DNA of 64,000 nucleotides, taken from NCBI GenBank assembly GCA_041687755.1, contig JBDNJM010000186.1, positions 12,197-76,196 on the forward strand, written 5' to 3'. This stretch comes from JBDNJM01 sp041687755. Lineage in GTDB: Bacteria; Planctomycetota; UBA1135; GCA-002686595. Shown here piece by piece: positions 36,707 through 46,088 of this stretch. Each line of letters opens with the position of its first letter. The first letter of the stretch is position 1. The notes below the pieces were generated by a model that saw only the letters and a program-made list of their open reading frames with translations, had not been told where the DNA came from and did not search any database. A program made the position numbers and the translations under genes.

Positions 36707-39700
36707 ATGACATCAACGCTCCAACGCCCGCTCTTCCTCGCGCTGACCGCCCTGCTTGCTTCGGCCCCCGGTGTTTCAGCCCGGCAAACGACCGTCGAGG
36801 GCGCGCTCCAACTCGGATGGGAGGCGACACGCGGTTCCGACATCGACGTGGACACCCACACGACCGGGGTCGCGGTGGTCGGGAACCGCATCATTGCGGT
36901 TGGAACAACGGCAGGGAGCGGGGGGGACTTCCTGGTGCGGAGCAGCTCGACGCAGACGGGCGGCGAGGTCTGGACGGCGGTGTACAGCAACACCCCCAGC
37001 TCGAACGAGTCGGCGCGCACGGTCGTAGCGACGACGGCCCGGGTCCTGGTCGGCGGGACGACCCAGGAGCCCGGGGAGGCGGGCCCTCGGGGCCTGGTGG
37101 TGGGCTTCGACGCGGTGACAGGAGAGGTCTCCTGGGAATGGACCTTTGGCTCCGCGACCACGGACAAGAACCAAGGAGTGTTGGACATGGTCCTCTCCGC
37201 AGACGGCTCGGTCTTGTTCGTGCTCGCCCAATTCGACGACCAGATCTTTGGCAACTTCACCAGCGATGCTGCCTACGCGCTGTCGACCACGACGGGCGCG
37301 GTCCTTTGGCAGCGCAGCCTCGGGGAAATCAGGCGGGGGCAAGGCCTCCGGCTCTCGCCGGACGGGCAGGTCGTTGGAGTCCTCGGGTGCGACGACTACT
37401 ACGGCCCCTTCGGGGGCGTGGACTCGGACGCTCGCGCCGCAGGCCTGGACGCCGGCAATGGCGCGGTCCTGTGGGGCCAGCTGGTCGAAGCGGACTTGGC
37501 CTTCGATGAGGGACTGAACGAGCTTGCGTTCTCCTCGGACTCCAGCACCCTGGTCGCCGTGGGCAACCTTGAGTCCGACGTTGCCCTAGGGCTAAACACG
37601 CAGACCGGGGCAAGGCTCTGGAGCACGGACCTTGCTGGCGCGCCGTTGACGGACGTGCGCATCGACAGCAGCGGGCGAGCCACTGCTGCGGGGGCCGACG
37701 TGGCCACCGCGACGGTCGCACAGTTCGACGTTGCAAGCGGCCTCGTGCTGTGGGCGCTGAGCGAGCCGTCCACGGGTCCGGTCGTCGGGTTCGAACTGGA
37801 CGAGCCGGGTCAGCAGGCCCTGGTTGTGTATCGCTCGGGCTTCTCATTCGATTCCGAGGACTGGCGAGTCGAGGCCCGGGCGCTGGATCTGGGCACGCTG
37901 CTAGCGAGCAGGAGCGTCGGCGTCGGAGACGGATTTGGTGATGCCGCCGTGGGATCGGCTCTAGATCCCTCGCGGAACGAGCTTTGGGTGGGCTCTCGCG
38001 CGGAGTCACTCGCAGGAATCGAGACCGTTGAGCAGACCCGGCTGAGCCTGGGGAATCTGCAGCCGGTCGAGACCTTGGTGCTTGCGGCAATGGAGCCGGG
38101 CGACGACCGCATCCGCGACGCGGGGCTCTCGCCGGACGGAGCGACGGTGTTCTCCGCGGGGCAGGTGGGCGAGTACTTCGGTTCCGCCCTGCCCGGTGGC
38201 TTCGGAAACCAGGGCGGATGGGTGACGGCGCACGACGCCGGATCGGGTGCGCTGCAGTGGGAGCTGGAGCTTCCAGGCTACGCCACCAGCGACGTGCTTG
38301 AGAGCGCGTCGGACCCCAGTCGAGTCTTCGTGGGCGGCCGCGGCGGCGGGGGACTGGCCGAGCTGAGGGCCTTGGACGCGCAGGATGGGAGCGCTCTATG
38401 GGCCGTTGAGCTCGACGACAGCACTCTCGGGACAGGCGACGTGACCGCGATCCAGTCGACTCCTGGGTCGGGTCGGCTCATCGTCGCGCACGAGACGAAG
38501 GCCGCCTTCGCCCAGAAGCGGTACTACGTGACCAGCGTTGACGCGTTGACCGGACAGGAGCTGTGGCGCTACGAAGCACTGGGTACAACTGTGAGTGAGG
38601 CGAGCCTGATGCAGCTCACGCCGGCCGGAGACTCTGCGCTGCTGGTGCTCCCGCAGGGCGGCCGCTCACGCGTCGATGCGGTCAACACCGCGGACGGCAG
38701 CCTCGCCTGGAGCGTGCTGCTCGACAGTGACCAAGGCAATCCCCAGCTCTTCTCGGATCGGGTCCGGGCACTGGACATCAGTCCGGATGGAGCCCGCGGC
38801 TACCTGACGGGCGAAGCGAGTTCTTTTCCCCCGTTGCTCCTCGCGCCGTTCACCGTGTGCTTCGACGTCCTCAGCGGTCAGCAGCTATGGGCTGAGGCCA
38901 CTCCTATCGGCATGCCCGCGGCTCTCACCGCGCGTCGCGTGCGGGTTTCCCAAGACGGAGCGACGGTCTACAGCATGGCCAGCGGGAGGTACGGGTTCGA
39001 TCCGCAGGACTACGAGCTGAAGTTCGAGGCTCGCGATGCGATCACGGGTCAATCCATTTGGAATGAGAGCGTGCTCACCTTCGCGGAGCTGTCTGGCAAC
39101 GGGGAGGCGCTCGAGACAACGCTCGACGGGGGCCTGCTCCTTTACTCGGCCATTGTGGGTCCGACCGGCGACGCTTACGTGGGAGCGCTGTCGGCGGCCA
39201 CCGGCGACCCCGTGGCCGAAATCAACACGCCGGGTTCGGACGTGGGCTTCGACCAGTCCAACACGCTCTTGCTCGCCCCCGACGGTCGGCGCATGTTCGT
39301 TGGCTCGCGGGTGGCTCCGGGCCAGGCCCTGCAACGCGACCTGCTGCTGCAGGAATTCGAGCTGCCGAGCCTGAGCGCCGCTCCCGCCTCGGTATCGATC
39401 GCCGCGGGCGGCACTCAGACCTTCGCGCTCGCCGCGGGCGTCGAGCGAGCCGGAGAGTTCGCGCTGCTGCTCGGCACGACCGCTGGCGTGGACCCGGGCG
39501 TGCCCCTCGGGCAGGGGCTCGTGCTGCCGCTGCAGCCGAGCGGCTACACGACGTTCACATTCACGAAGATCAACCAGCCGCCGCTGATGAACACCTTCTC
39601 GGTCCTCGACTCGGCGGGCTCGAGCACGGCGGCCTTGGTCGTGCCGCCCGCGACCTTCCCCAGCTTCATCGGCGCGACCCTGCACCACGCGTGGGTGAGC

Positions 39701-39763
39701 CTTGACGCGAACGGCATGCCGACCGCGGTGAGCAATCCCGTGGCGCTCGAGCTTCTGCCCTAG
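36707..39763 (+). CDS. Very large secreted beta-propeller protein (PQQ-like repeats)
   Basis: The protein has 1018 residues. The start at 36707 gives a signal peptide (MTSTLQRPLFLALTALLASAPGVSA). Many repeats of the kind FDAVTGEVSWEWTF, LSTTTGAVLWQRSL, LNTQTGARLWSTDL, VDALTGQELWRYEA and FDVLSGQQLWAEA show PQQ/quinoprotein-like propeller blades; each has a conserved W after TG. No enzyme centre is visible, so it is likely a binding or sensor scaffold. The last 100 residues (from about 905) form a beta domain. It is flanked on both sides by the two Cys-motif membrane proteins on the opposite strand. Confidence 0.82.
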   Translation: MTSTLQRPLFLALTALLASAPGVSARQTTVEGALQLGWEATRGSDIDVDTHTTGVAVVGNRIIAVGTTAGSGGDFLVRSSSTQTGGEVWTAVYSNTPSSNESARTVVATTARVLVGGTTQEPGEAGPRGLVVGFDAVTGEVSWEWTFGSATTDKNQGVLDMVLSADGSVLFVLAQFDDQIFGNFTSDAAYALSTTTGAVLWQRSLGEIRRGQGLRLSPDGQVVGVLGCDDYYGPFGGVDSDARAAGLDAGNGAVLWGQLVEADLAFDEGLNELAFSSDSSTLVAVGNLESDVALGLNTQTGARLWSTDLAGAPLTDVRIDSSGRATAAGADVATATVAQFDVASGLVLWALSEPSTGPVVGFELDEPGQQALVVYRSGFSFDSEDWRVEARALDLGTLLASRSVGVGDGFGDAAVGSALDPSRNELWVGSRAESLAGIETVEQTRLSLGNLQPVETLVLAAMEPGDDRIRDAGLSPDGATVFSAGQVGEYFGSALPGGFGNQGGWVTAHDAGSGALQWELELPGYATSDVLESASDPSRVFVGGRGGGGLAELRALDAQDGSALWAVELDDSTLGTGDVTAIQSTPGSGRLIVAHETKAAFAQKRYYVTSVDALTGQELWRYEALGTTVSEASLMQLTPAGDSALLVLPQGGRSRVDAVNTADGSLAWSVLLDSDQGNPQLFSDRVRALDISPDGARGYLTGEASSFPPLLLAPFTVCFDVLSGQQLWAEATPIGMPAALTARRVRVSQDGATVYSMASGRYGFDPQDYELKFEARDAITGQSIWNESVLTFAELSGNGEALETTLDGGLLLYSAIVGPTGDAYVGALSAATGDPVAEINTPGSDVGFDQSNTLLLAPDGRRMFVGSRVAPGQALQRDLLLQEFELPSLSAAPASVSIAAGGTQTFALAAGVERAGEFALLLGTTAGVDPGVPLGQGLVLPLQPSGYTTFTFTKINQPPLMNTFSVLDSAGSSTAALVVPPATFPSFIGATLHHAWVSLDANGMPTAVSNPVALELLP

Positions 39764-39861
39764 GGGGTTGGGGTCTCCAGCGCCTTGCGCAGGCAGGCCC
39801 CTTGGAGTGACCCGTGACGCGACGATGGTCCCCTCGGGCAACTCCGCCTGACGGGGGCTTC

Positions 39862-40383
39862 TCAGTCGCACTCGAGGTCGCCCATGACGACCTCGCCCAT
39901 CAGCTGGGGCAGATCCTCGGGTTGCTCAATGGGCTGCTCAATGGGCTGCTCAATGGGCTGTTCCATAGGCGCGGCGCCGAGCAGCAGGTGCTGCTCCGGA
40001 TCCCCGGGCTCCGTTTCTGCCCCGGCGGTCAACGAATTCGGCTCCGGCGGCTGGGGAGCGGGGGCCGACTCGGCCGACTCACAGCCGGGCAGCCAGGCCG
40101 CAAGGAAGGCCGGCAGGGCCGCGGCGATGACGTGCCTCCAGGCCCTCCGAGGTGCAGCCAGCACTTGCTCTTCGCGATACGCGGTCGTGCCGTCCGGCAG
40201 TTGCTGCACCGCGATGCAGGTCCTGCCCGTCCGGTTGCTGAGAAAAGTCTTCGCTCCTGAACGAGTCAGCGCGGACAGGTTCGTGACGTGCAGGTTGCAG
40301 GCCGCGCAGTGGCGCGCGGTGCCCTCGCCCTCGAGTTCGGCCCATCGCTTGGGGCACGGCGTCGTCGGTTGCAGGTGTTCCAT
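39862..40383 (-). CDS. Cys-motif membrane protein, paralogue B
   Basis: The protein has 173 residues. The start at 40383 has the Shine-Dalgarno GGAGGAG 6-7 bases upstream, as in paralogue A. The Cys motif is conserved: TPCPKRWAELEGEGTARHCAAC, HVTNLSALTRSGAKTFLSN and GRTCIAV, then the membrane segment (about 95-113). The tail differs: it contains a 4-residue tandem repeat EQPI and a long acidic/proline stretch. The two paralogues face the propeller gene from both sides on the minus strand. This suggests duplication of a module, or a shared role. Confidence 0.72.
   Translation of the reverse strand: MEHLQPTTPCPKRWAELEGEGTARHCAACNLHVTNLSALTRSGAKTFLSNRTGRTCIAVQQLPDGTTAYREEQVLAAPRRAWRHVIAAALPAFLAAWLPGCESAESAPAPQPPEPNSLTAGAETEPGDPEQHLLLGAAPMEQPIEQPIEQPIEQPEDLPQLMGEVVMGDLECD
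39922..39969. repeat. 12-bp tandem repeat inside paralogue B
   Basis: About four copies of CTGCTCAATGGG (the last diverged) encode EQPI repeats in the tail of paralogue B. Because the unit is a multiple of three, copy number can change without breaking the frame. Confidence 0.8.
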
Positions 40384-40530
40384 CGTTAACTCCTCCAGAG
40401 TTAGGTCTGAAGGGCACAACGGAGTTCGGGCGGCCGAACTTGGGCGAATCTCGAATAAAACGAGCCGGCTGCTGCGACGGGACTCAGCAGCCGGCTCGTT
40501 GTTCGCGCCGCGGGGGCGGGCGGCACAGGG

Positions 40531-40632
40531 GGCGGTCAGCTCGGCCTCGATGGCCTTACCGTTCCGACAGTGGATCGTGGGTTGTCCTGCGCCGTCACGA
40601 GAGTCGGCCACTCGAGGTCAGCGCCTTCGAAT
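40531..40632 (-). pseudogene. Remnant of an M14 peptidase 3' end
   Basis: About 100 bp aligns with the last codons of the M14 peptidase gene at 47322-47422. Shared strings include GGCGGTCAGCTCG, GGATCGTG versus GAATCGTG, and GCCACTCGAGGTC...GCCTTCGAAT. In translation EADLEW-like and TIHCRNGKAIEAELTA match SDLEW and TIRYRTEKALDVELTA, but in different frames, so it is frameshifted. Homology ends abruptly at 40632. It lies on the same strand as the intact gene. Confidence 0.7.
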
Positions 40633-40667
40633 GCACTGGGATCGGGAAGCTCGCGCCTAGCGCACGA

Positions 40668-43271
40668 TCACGGCTGGACCTCGATCGCGAGCGCATCGCT
40701 CGCCGAAAGCGCCCCGAGTTGATCGCAGGATCCGGGATCAACCCAGGCGAACTGGAAGAAGGCCTTCGCGCCCACCGGCACCTGGGTCAGCGGGAGTTCC
40801 GCCGAGGCCCAGCCCAGGGAGTCCGCTTGAACGGTCGAGATGACCACGGCGCCGAGGTCGATGTAGACGGAGATGCCGCCCAGGTCGACGGGCACCGCGG
40901 CAGCACCGGCCGAGCGCACGAGCACGCCAGGTGCACCCCGTGGCGCCCCGATGCAGGAAACCGCGAACCCCGACTCACCCGCTCGGGGCAGTCGCCGGAC
41001 GCCGGCCCGGATATCCCCATTGCAGGAGTTGGTCGGCTCCCCGAAGCGCTCGAATCCGGCTGGGCTCAGCTCGAACTCTCCAAACCAGCCGTCGCTGGTG
41101 CCGACGGGCCCGGGGGTCGTGTCGATCGCGTCGCGGCTGATCAGGAGATCCTTGACCACGGTGCTGCCGGCGATGGCGATCCGCTCGGGCCCGAGCAACT
41201 GCCGGGCCCAGCTCTCCGTCGCGGTGTCGTTCGGATCACTGAGCGAGCCTCCATAGGCGTAGCTCCACAGCCAGTGGTCGCCCAGCGGGTCGAACTTCGA
41301 GATCGTGGTACGCCCCGGGGGTCCGAACGGTTCGCCTGGCGTCAGGAAGGGGAACTGGCTGTCAGGCTCGGCGCTGCCAAAGACCACAAGGCCGCCGTCG
41401 GCATCGATGAGGACCCCGTCGTCGAGCTCGGTGATCTGGGAGTAGGCGTAGCGCGCCTTGAGGATCTCGTTGGTTTCCAGGTCACACAGGAGGAAGAGAA
41501 TGGGCTCCAGGCTCGGATCCAGGGTGGAGACGTCGACAGACGGCCCGAAGGGCAGCTCCGGAACTTCGGACCGAGTCACGATCCAGTATGCGGACTTCCC
41601 GACGACTTTGACGCTAATCGGGAGGTCAGTGTCGCTCGTGCTCAGGTAGGAGCAATAGTCCAGTGCACTCCAGTCCGCATTGGTTCTCGCCCAGAAGCCG
41701 TCGAGTGTCGAGCTGCCCGGAGCAACAGGTGACTCCTGAAAGGCACCAGAGGTCGTCGGTAGCTCTGTGGAATTCCCTGTTGTGCCCACTATCAGTAAGG
41801 ATCCGTTCTCGAGTAGCTCAAGAGACTGAAGCGAATCGTCACGTTCGCTACCCATAAGAATGGAGCGGGTAAGGAAGCCCCCGTTGGGCTCGAGCTCCAC
41901 GACGTACACCGCATTGGGTGCGAAACTCGCAGGCGGAGGAAGGAAGATCGACTGGGCAGGCGGGTCTGCCGTAAACACTGTCATGCCAATCAGCACTCCG
42001 CCGGAGACTGTGCCCTTGAAGGAGACAAGTTGATCTGTGAACGAGCCCCCCAGGACGGCGATGAACCGGATCTCGTCCCCATCGTGGCTTAGGCCGACAA
42101 CATCGACCCCAGACCCGGCGTTTGGGTAGGAGGGGGTGGTGAAGGCCCCGGGTGTAGGTGCCGGAAATGAGGTGGCCTGGAAGGCAAGGAACAGCCCCTG
42201 ATCCGTTACGGCAGCCAGGGGAGGAGTCGAGCTCGGGAGTGGCTGGCCCTCGCCGATCAGGGTCGATGAGACAGGGAGAGTGCCCAGGGCCGCGACTCGA
42301 CTCACAAAGATGGTGAACGCGTCCTTAAGCAGGCCGGGGGAGGTGACGCCCGGTGAGATGGGGAAATTGGGTGAGGTGGTGTAGCCCGTGAGGAGGAATA
42401 AGCCGTTCGAATCGACTTCAATGTCTGAAATGGACTCTCCAAGCAACCCTCCTATCAGGCTGGTGAAGGTCACGCTAGGGTCGATGGTGAACGGCTTGTC
42501 GAGCCTCACCCCTTCGAGCTCGAAGCCGATCCTGCCGGAGTCGGTCTTCACCCAAGTTCCCCTCGGGCTTGACAGTGGTTCCTCGGACTCTTGAAGGACC
42601 TCCACCGCCCCGAATCTCCAGGTTCCCTGGCCCTGCCTCCATTCGACGCCCTCGTTGGCGACCCTTGGAGTGGATCCGCCTTGCACCTCGAGCTCCAGGA
42701 GACCAGGGTCGACCCCGGCGCGAAGCTCGAAGTCGAAGCAGGGGCGGCCCTCATCGTCGACTCGCAGGATCCAGTCTACGCCTTCGAGAACATTGGGAAT
42801 TCGGACTCGTTCATAGGCCTCGGCAACGATGGCGTTGTCGTCCTGTTGCCAGGTGAGAAACGTGAACGCGGTCCCTTTCTGACCCGACCCGACGGCCGTG
42901 TGCCTGCTAGCGCCAGGAATGCTTACGCGGATGCTCTGGCGAACGGCGCGTTCGGGGTGGGGCTCCAGGCTCCCGCCAGGACGACCAACGATGGGCGAGA
43001 GCTGTGCTACCTCAAACCAGACCGAGTCCTCGCGGACCTGGACCTGGACCGGGCCCACTCGCCCGAGGAACAAGACTTCATCCGGCCACTGTCCCGCGTT
43101 CTCGACGAACACGCCTTGGCCTGATATCGGGTTGGTGCGCGCCAGCCCGTCTCGTTCTGATTCGAGCCGTTCGGTGGCGGGCTCCGACGAGGTGTGGGGC
43201 AAGGTCTGGTTGCCGGCCAGCGCAAGCGCGGACAGTAGCGCTGGGCAGAGGAGTCTTGCGATGGCCTTCAT
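40668..43271 (-). CDS. SBBP-repeat (DUF7948-type) secreted protein
   Basis: The protein has 867 residues. The start at 43271 (MKAIARLLCPALLSALALAG) gives a signal peptide. The N-terminal part matches the DUF7948-type region found before SBBP propellers: FVENAGQWPDEVLFLGRVGP (about 60-79), then YERVRIPNVLEGVDWILR (about 145-162) and FTIDPSVTFTSLIGG. The SBBP blades follow, for example SDIEVDSNGLFLLTGYT and later DGVLIDADGGLVVFGS. Family function is unclear; they are large exported binding proteins. The start overlaps the upstream FG-GAP gene by ATGA, so the two are coupled. Confidence 0.82.
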   Translation of the reverse strand: MKAIARLLCPALLSALALAGNQTLPHTSSEPATERLESERDGLARTNPISGQGVFVENAGQWPDEVLFLGRVGPVQVQVREDSVWFEVAQLSPIVGRPGGSLEPHPERAVRQSIRVSIPGASRHTAVGSGQKGTAFTFLTWQQDDNAIVAEAYERVRIPNVLEGVDWILRVDDEGRPCFDFELRAGVDPGLLELEVQGGSTPRVANEGVEWRQGQGTWRFGAVEVLQESEEPLSSPRGTWVKTDSGRIGFELEGVRLDKPFTIDPSVTFTSLIGGLLGESISDIEVDSNGLFLLTGYTTSPNFPISPGVTSPGLLKDAFTIFVSRVAALGTLPVSSTLIGEGQPLPSSTPPLAAVTDQGLFLAFQATSFPAPTPGAFTTPSYPNAGSGVDVVGLSHDGDEIRFIAVLGGSFTDQLVSFKGTVSGGVLIGMTVFTADPPAQSIFLPPPASFAPNAVYVVELEPNGGFLTRSILMGSERDDSLQSLELLENGSLLIVGTTGNSTELPTTSGAFQESPVAPGSSTLDGFWARTNADWSALDYCSYLSTSDTDLPISVKVVGKSAYWIVTRSEVPELPFGPSVDVSTLDPSLEPILFLLCDLETNEILKARYAYSQITELDDGVLIDADGGLVVFGSAEPDSQFPFLTPGEPFGPPGRTTISKFDPLGDHWLWSYAYGGSLSDPNDTATESWARQLLGPERIAIAGSTVVKDLLISRDAIDTTPGPVGTSDGWFGEFELSPAGFERFGEPTNSCNGDIRAGVRRLPRAGESGFAVSCIGAPRGAPGVLVRSAGAAAVPVDLGGISVYIDLGAVVISTVQADSLGWASAELPLTQVPVGAKAFFQFAWVDPGSCDQLGALSASDALAIEVQP

Positions 43272-45331
43272 TGCCCCATGCCCCGATGAAAGAGGTAGGC
43301 CCGTCCGAGTTCGGTGAACGTTGGGCAACTCATGCCAGACGTGCAGTCTGCGCAGAGGCCGTCGGTGACCTGGGTGGGAGCTTCTTTGAAGGGCCAGGCA
43401 AAGCCAGCGGAAACGAGAGTGTCCGCACCGCCTGCCAGTCCGGGAATAGGGCCGAGGAACGCGCTCGCAAAGCCGAGCCGGTCTCGTGCTTCTTCACCAT
43501 AAAATGCGCCCAGTACTCTGGATCTGGGCGTGCCGCCAACCTGCGTCCAGGATAGCACGTCGACTCGGCCGGCCAGTCCGGGTCGGGCACCGCTGCAGGA
43601 GCAGGCGGGGGGAACTCCGAGCCTCGTGTACCGCTTGGAGCCGACAATGAGGTCCGGTATCGCGTCAGCGTTGTAGTCACCGCTGCTCGCAAGAGAAGAA
43701 CCGAAGTCGGACTGGGCTTGGTATCCGGTGAAGCTGAACGTGGTTGATATGGGCTGCGTTGGTGACGTTGGATCGAACGTGCACCCCATGACCATGCCGA
43801 TGTTGTCGAAAGTTCCCGCCGGAGGGTCGTTTGGATCGATGAGGGCATCGAATCCTGGCGCTCCGACCGCGAAACCCACGGCGGCAGAGGTCCGGTCGAG
43901 CGCGATTCGCGACACCGTCCGCCCAAATCGCGGCTCCAGCCCGACCTCGTCGGGCGATGTGGAGTCGGCGTCAGCCGGGCCGTCGATCCTTCCGCGTCGA
44001 CTCGCGGTGTACGTGCCTGATCCCAGATCCTCCAGGCTCCAAACGGTTACATAACCTGGTCCTCCATCGCCGTCATCGCCGAAAAATTGCGGAGTTTTCT
44101 TATGATTCGGCGCGGGGTTCTGGTCGTCGATCTTATTCCAATCAGAACGAAACTGAGGTGCGCCGATCACCAATTCGTCACCAATGAACGGTGCGCCGAT
44201 GTCGTGATCGCCTATTCCGTCCAGGCTCGCACCGAACCTGTCACGGTCGGCTGCTAGGGGGTCCGAGATCGTGAGTGCTCCTCCGTCCGCAAGGGCTTGG
44301 GAAATCCGGAGTACGGGATTGGCGGATGAGCTGGCAAGGAAGGTCCGGAGGTAGTCGCCGAACACCACGTAGACCTTGCCCGGCCTGTTGTCGATGTTCG
44401 GCCAGGCGGCGTTCGTGGTCGTTGCGCTGGAATTCACCCCGTCCTGCCACGCGTATTGGGGAGCGCCGATTGCAAGATCGTGGATGCCGTCGCCGTCGAA
44501 ATCGATCTCCTTCGAGATCGCGAATTCGAAGTAGTCGCCGGCGGATTCGCCGAGGAGTATGAAGTCGCAATAGCCGCCGGAGCTCGTGAGCGTTTCGGAT
44601 TCAGCCCCTGCGTAGCTCCCCTTCGGAATTGGGTCTCCGGGAACGGCAGGGTCCCCTGTCGGTTGTGGGCGTCCGAAGTACAGGTACACCGCGCCAGCCT
44701 GGTGGCGAGTCTCGGTGGCGCCGCCACCCAGGTCCACATCGACGTCGTACCAGGGCGCACCGACGGCCAGGTCCGGGTAGGTGACGGTGCCCTCTCCGGG
44801 GCCTGCAGGCTGGGGGCCGTTGATGTCGCCTACGAAGCGGACGCACCAGCCGAAACGGTCGGAGAGCATCCACCTCTCCTTGTTCGTGGCAGTCTCAGTA
44901 CCGTCGTCGTACTGGATGCCACGGAGCCGAACGTCGGAAAACTGTAGCGGTTGATACAGGGTGGGCGGGGCTTCCGAAGACCCGGTGATCGGGGGGCAGT
45001 TGATGGTGACGACCGTATTGTCCAGGCCTCCAAGAAACAGAGTCACCGCGTCCCGCTTGGAGTCGATCAGCGAGCTCTGTCCCTCGAGGTCGACCTTGGC
45101 CCCGCCCCCGAGAACGACATCCGGTACGCCATCACCGTTCCAATCGGCACCGGCATCCATGGAGAGTCCCGCGTGATCCGATGGGCACGAGCCTTGATAG
45201 ATCACGGGCGTCTCGCACGCCCACGCTTGATTCGCTCCAGGCGCCCAGATGGGCTCCTCGATGATCGAACCTTGGGACTGAGGGTGGATGAGGGGCAGGA
45301 CGAGACTTGCGAGGATCATGAGAACAACCAC
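43268..45331 (-). CDS. FG-GAP/integrin-like repeat secreted protein
   Basis: The protein has 687 residues with a short hydrophobic signal (MVVLMILASLVLPLIHP). It carries repeated Ca-binding FG-GAP loops: DWNGDGVPDVVLGGG (about 64-78), DFDGDGIHDLAIGAP (about 272) and DYNADAIPDLIVGS (about 566), with weaker copies between. The repeats form a seven-bladed alpha-integrin-like propeller and usually act in adhesion. The gene overlaps the SBBP gene by 4 bases and is the first of this two-gene operon. The C-terminal region (from about 600) is unique, with two close cysteine pairs. Confidence 0.83.
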   Translation of the reverse strand: MVVLMILASLVLPLIHPQSQGSIIEEPIWAPGANQAWACETPVIYQGSCPSDHAGLSMDAGADWNGDGVPDVVLGGGAKVDLEGQSSLIDSKRDAVTLFLGGLDNTVVTINCPPITGSSEAPPTLYQPLQFSDVRLRGIQYDDGTETATNKERWMLSDRFGWCVRFVGDINGPQPAGPGEGTVTYPDLAVGAPWYDVDVDLGGGATETRHQAGAVYLYFGRPQPTGDPAVPGDPIPKGSYAGAESETLTSSGGYCDFILLGESAGDYFEFAISKEIDFDGDGIHDLAIGAPQYAWQDGVNSSATTTNAAWPNIDNRPGKVYVVFGDYLRTFLASSSANPVLRISQALADGGALTISDPLAADRDRFGASLDGIGDHDIGAPFIGDELVIGAPQFRSDWNKIDDQNPAPNHKKTPQFFGDDGDGGPGYVTVWSLEDLGSGTYTASRRGRIDGPADADSTSPDEVGLEPRFGRTVSRIALDRTSAAVGFAVGAPGFDALIDPNDPPAGTFDNIGMVMGCTFDPTSPTQPISTTFSFTGYQAQSDFGSSLASSGDYNADAIPDLIVGSKRYTRLGVPPACSCSGARPGLAGRVDVLSWTQVGGTPRSRVLGAFYGEEARDRLGFASAFLGPIPGLAGGADTLVSAGFAWPFKEAPTQVTDGLCADCTSGMSCPTFTELGRAYLFHRGMGQ

Positions 45332-45715
45332 GCTGGGGGTGAGCGGGCAGGCCGCTAGGTGGATTCAGTGCGATACTTCTAAGCTAGCACTAGAACGCGT
45401 TGCGTGGCGCCCCGTCTCGCGACTGAGGAGTGCAGGGAAGAGGTCCTCCTGGGCCGCTGCGGTCTTCGTTCCCCTTCGGAGGAGTCGGTTCCTCTGCCCA
45501 CCGGGGAGGATCTTCCACGAGAGGCGCTGATCCTGGCGGTCGAGACTGGCCCAAGTCATTTTAGCGACGGGGGTACGGTCATCGCACCGGCTGTTTCCGC
45601 GGGTTCTTGAGGATCCTGGGTCGGTCGGACAGGAGGCGGCCACAGGGGCTCGCGCAAAAATTCCATCCGACGACGTCTAAATGACTGAGTCCGGGGCGCG
45701 CCCCTGGACCCTGAG
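45332..45715. other. Intergenic region, 384 bp
   Basis: No supported gene. It contains the promoter of the FG-GAP operon (-) and the left flank of the IS3-like element. A 12-bp palindrome GGGGCGCGCCCC occurs at 45692-45703. The exact left end of the insertion sequence was not resolved. Confidence 0.45.
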
Positions 45716-46083
45716 GTGCTCTCGCGCCCTACGCGGCGTCGCTTCAGCGCCGAGTACAAGTCGAAGATGCTGCGTGAGGCGGAAGCCTGCACGGAGCCGG
45801 GCGCGGTTGGCGCGCTGCTGCGGCGCGAGGGCCTGTACTCGTCGCACCTGGCCAACTGGCGCCGACAAGAAGCAGCCCGGGGCCGAGCGGGGCTGGAGCC
45901 GAAGCAGCGCGGGCCAAAGCCCTCGCTCAAGCCGAGCCAGCGTGAACTGAAGCTGGAACGCGAGGAGCGGGACCTCGAGAAGCGCCTGGCGAAGGCTGAG
46001 GCGATCATCGCGTTCCAAGAGAAGTGCACGCGCTGCTGGAGATCCCCCTGAGCCAGCCAGAGAACGACGAGGACGGCTCGTAA
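45716..46083 (+). pseudogene. IS3-family transposase OrfA, frameshifted
   Basis: The N-terminal helix-turn-helix of OrfA is clear: RRFSAEYKSKMLREAE, VGALLRREGLYSSHLANWRRQ, followed by a leucine-zipper-like coiled coil (LKLEREERDLEKRLAKAEAII). At about 46024 one base is missing: AAG-TGC should read AAG-GTG-CAC. Restoring it continues the frame as HALLEIPLSQPENDEDGS and reaches TAA at 46081-46083. Uncorrected, it stops at TGA after CTRCWRSP. Confidence 0.78.
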
Positions 46084-46088
46084 CGGCG

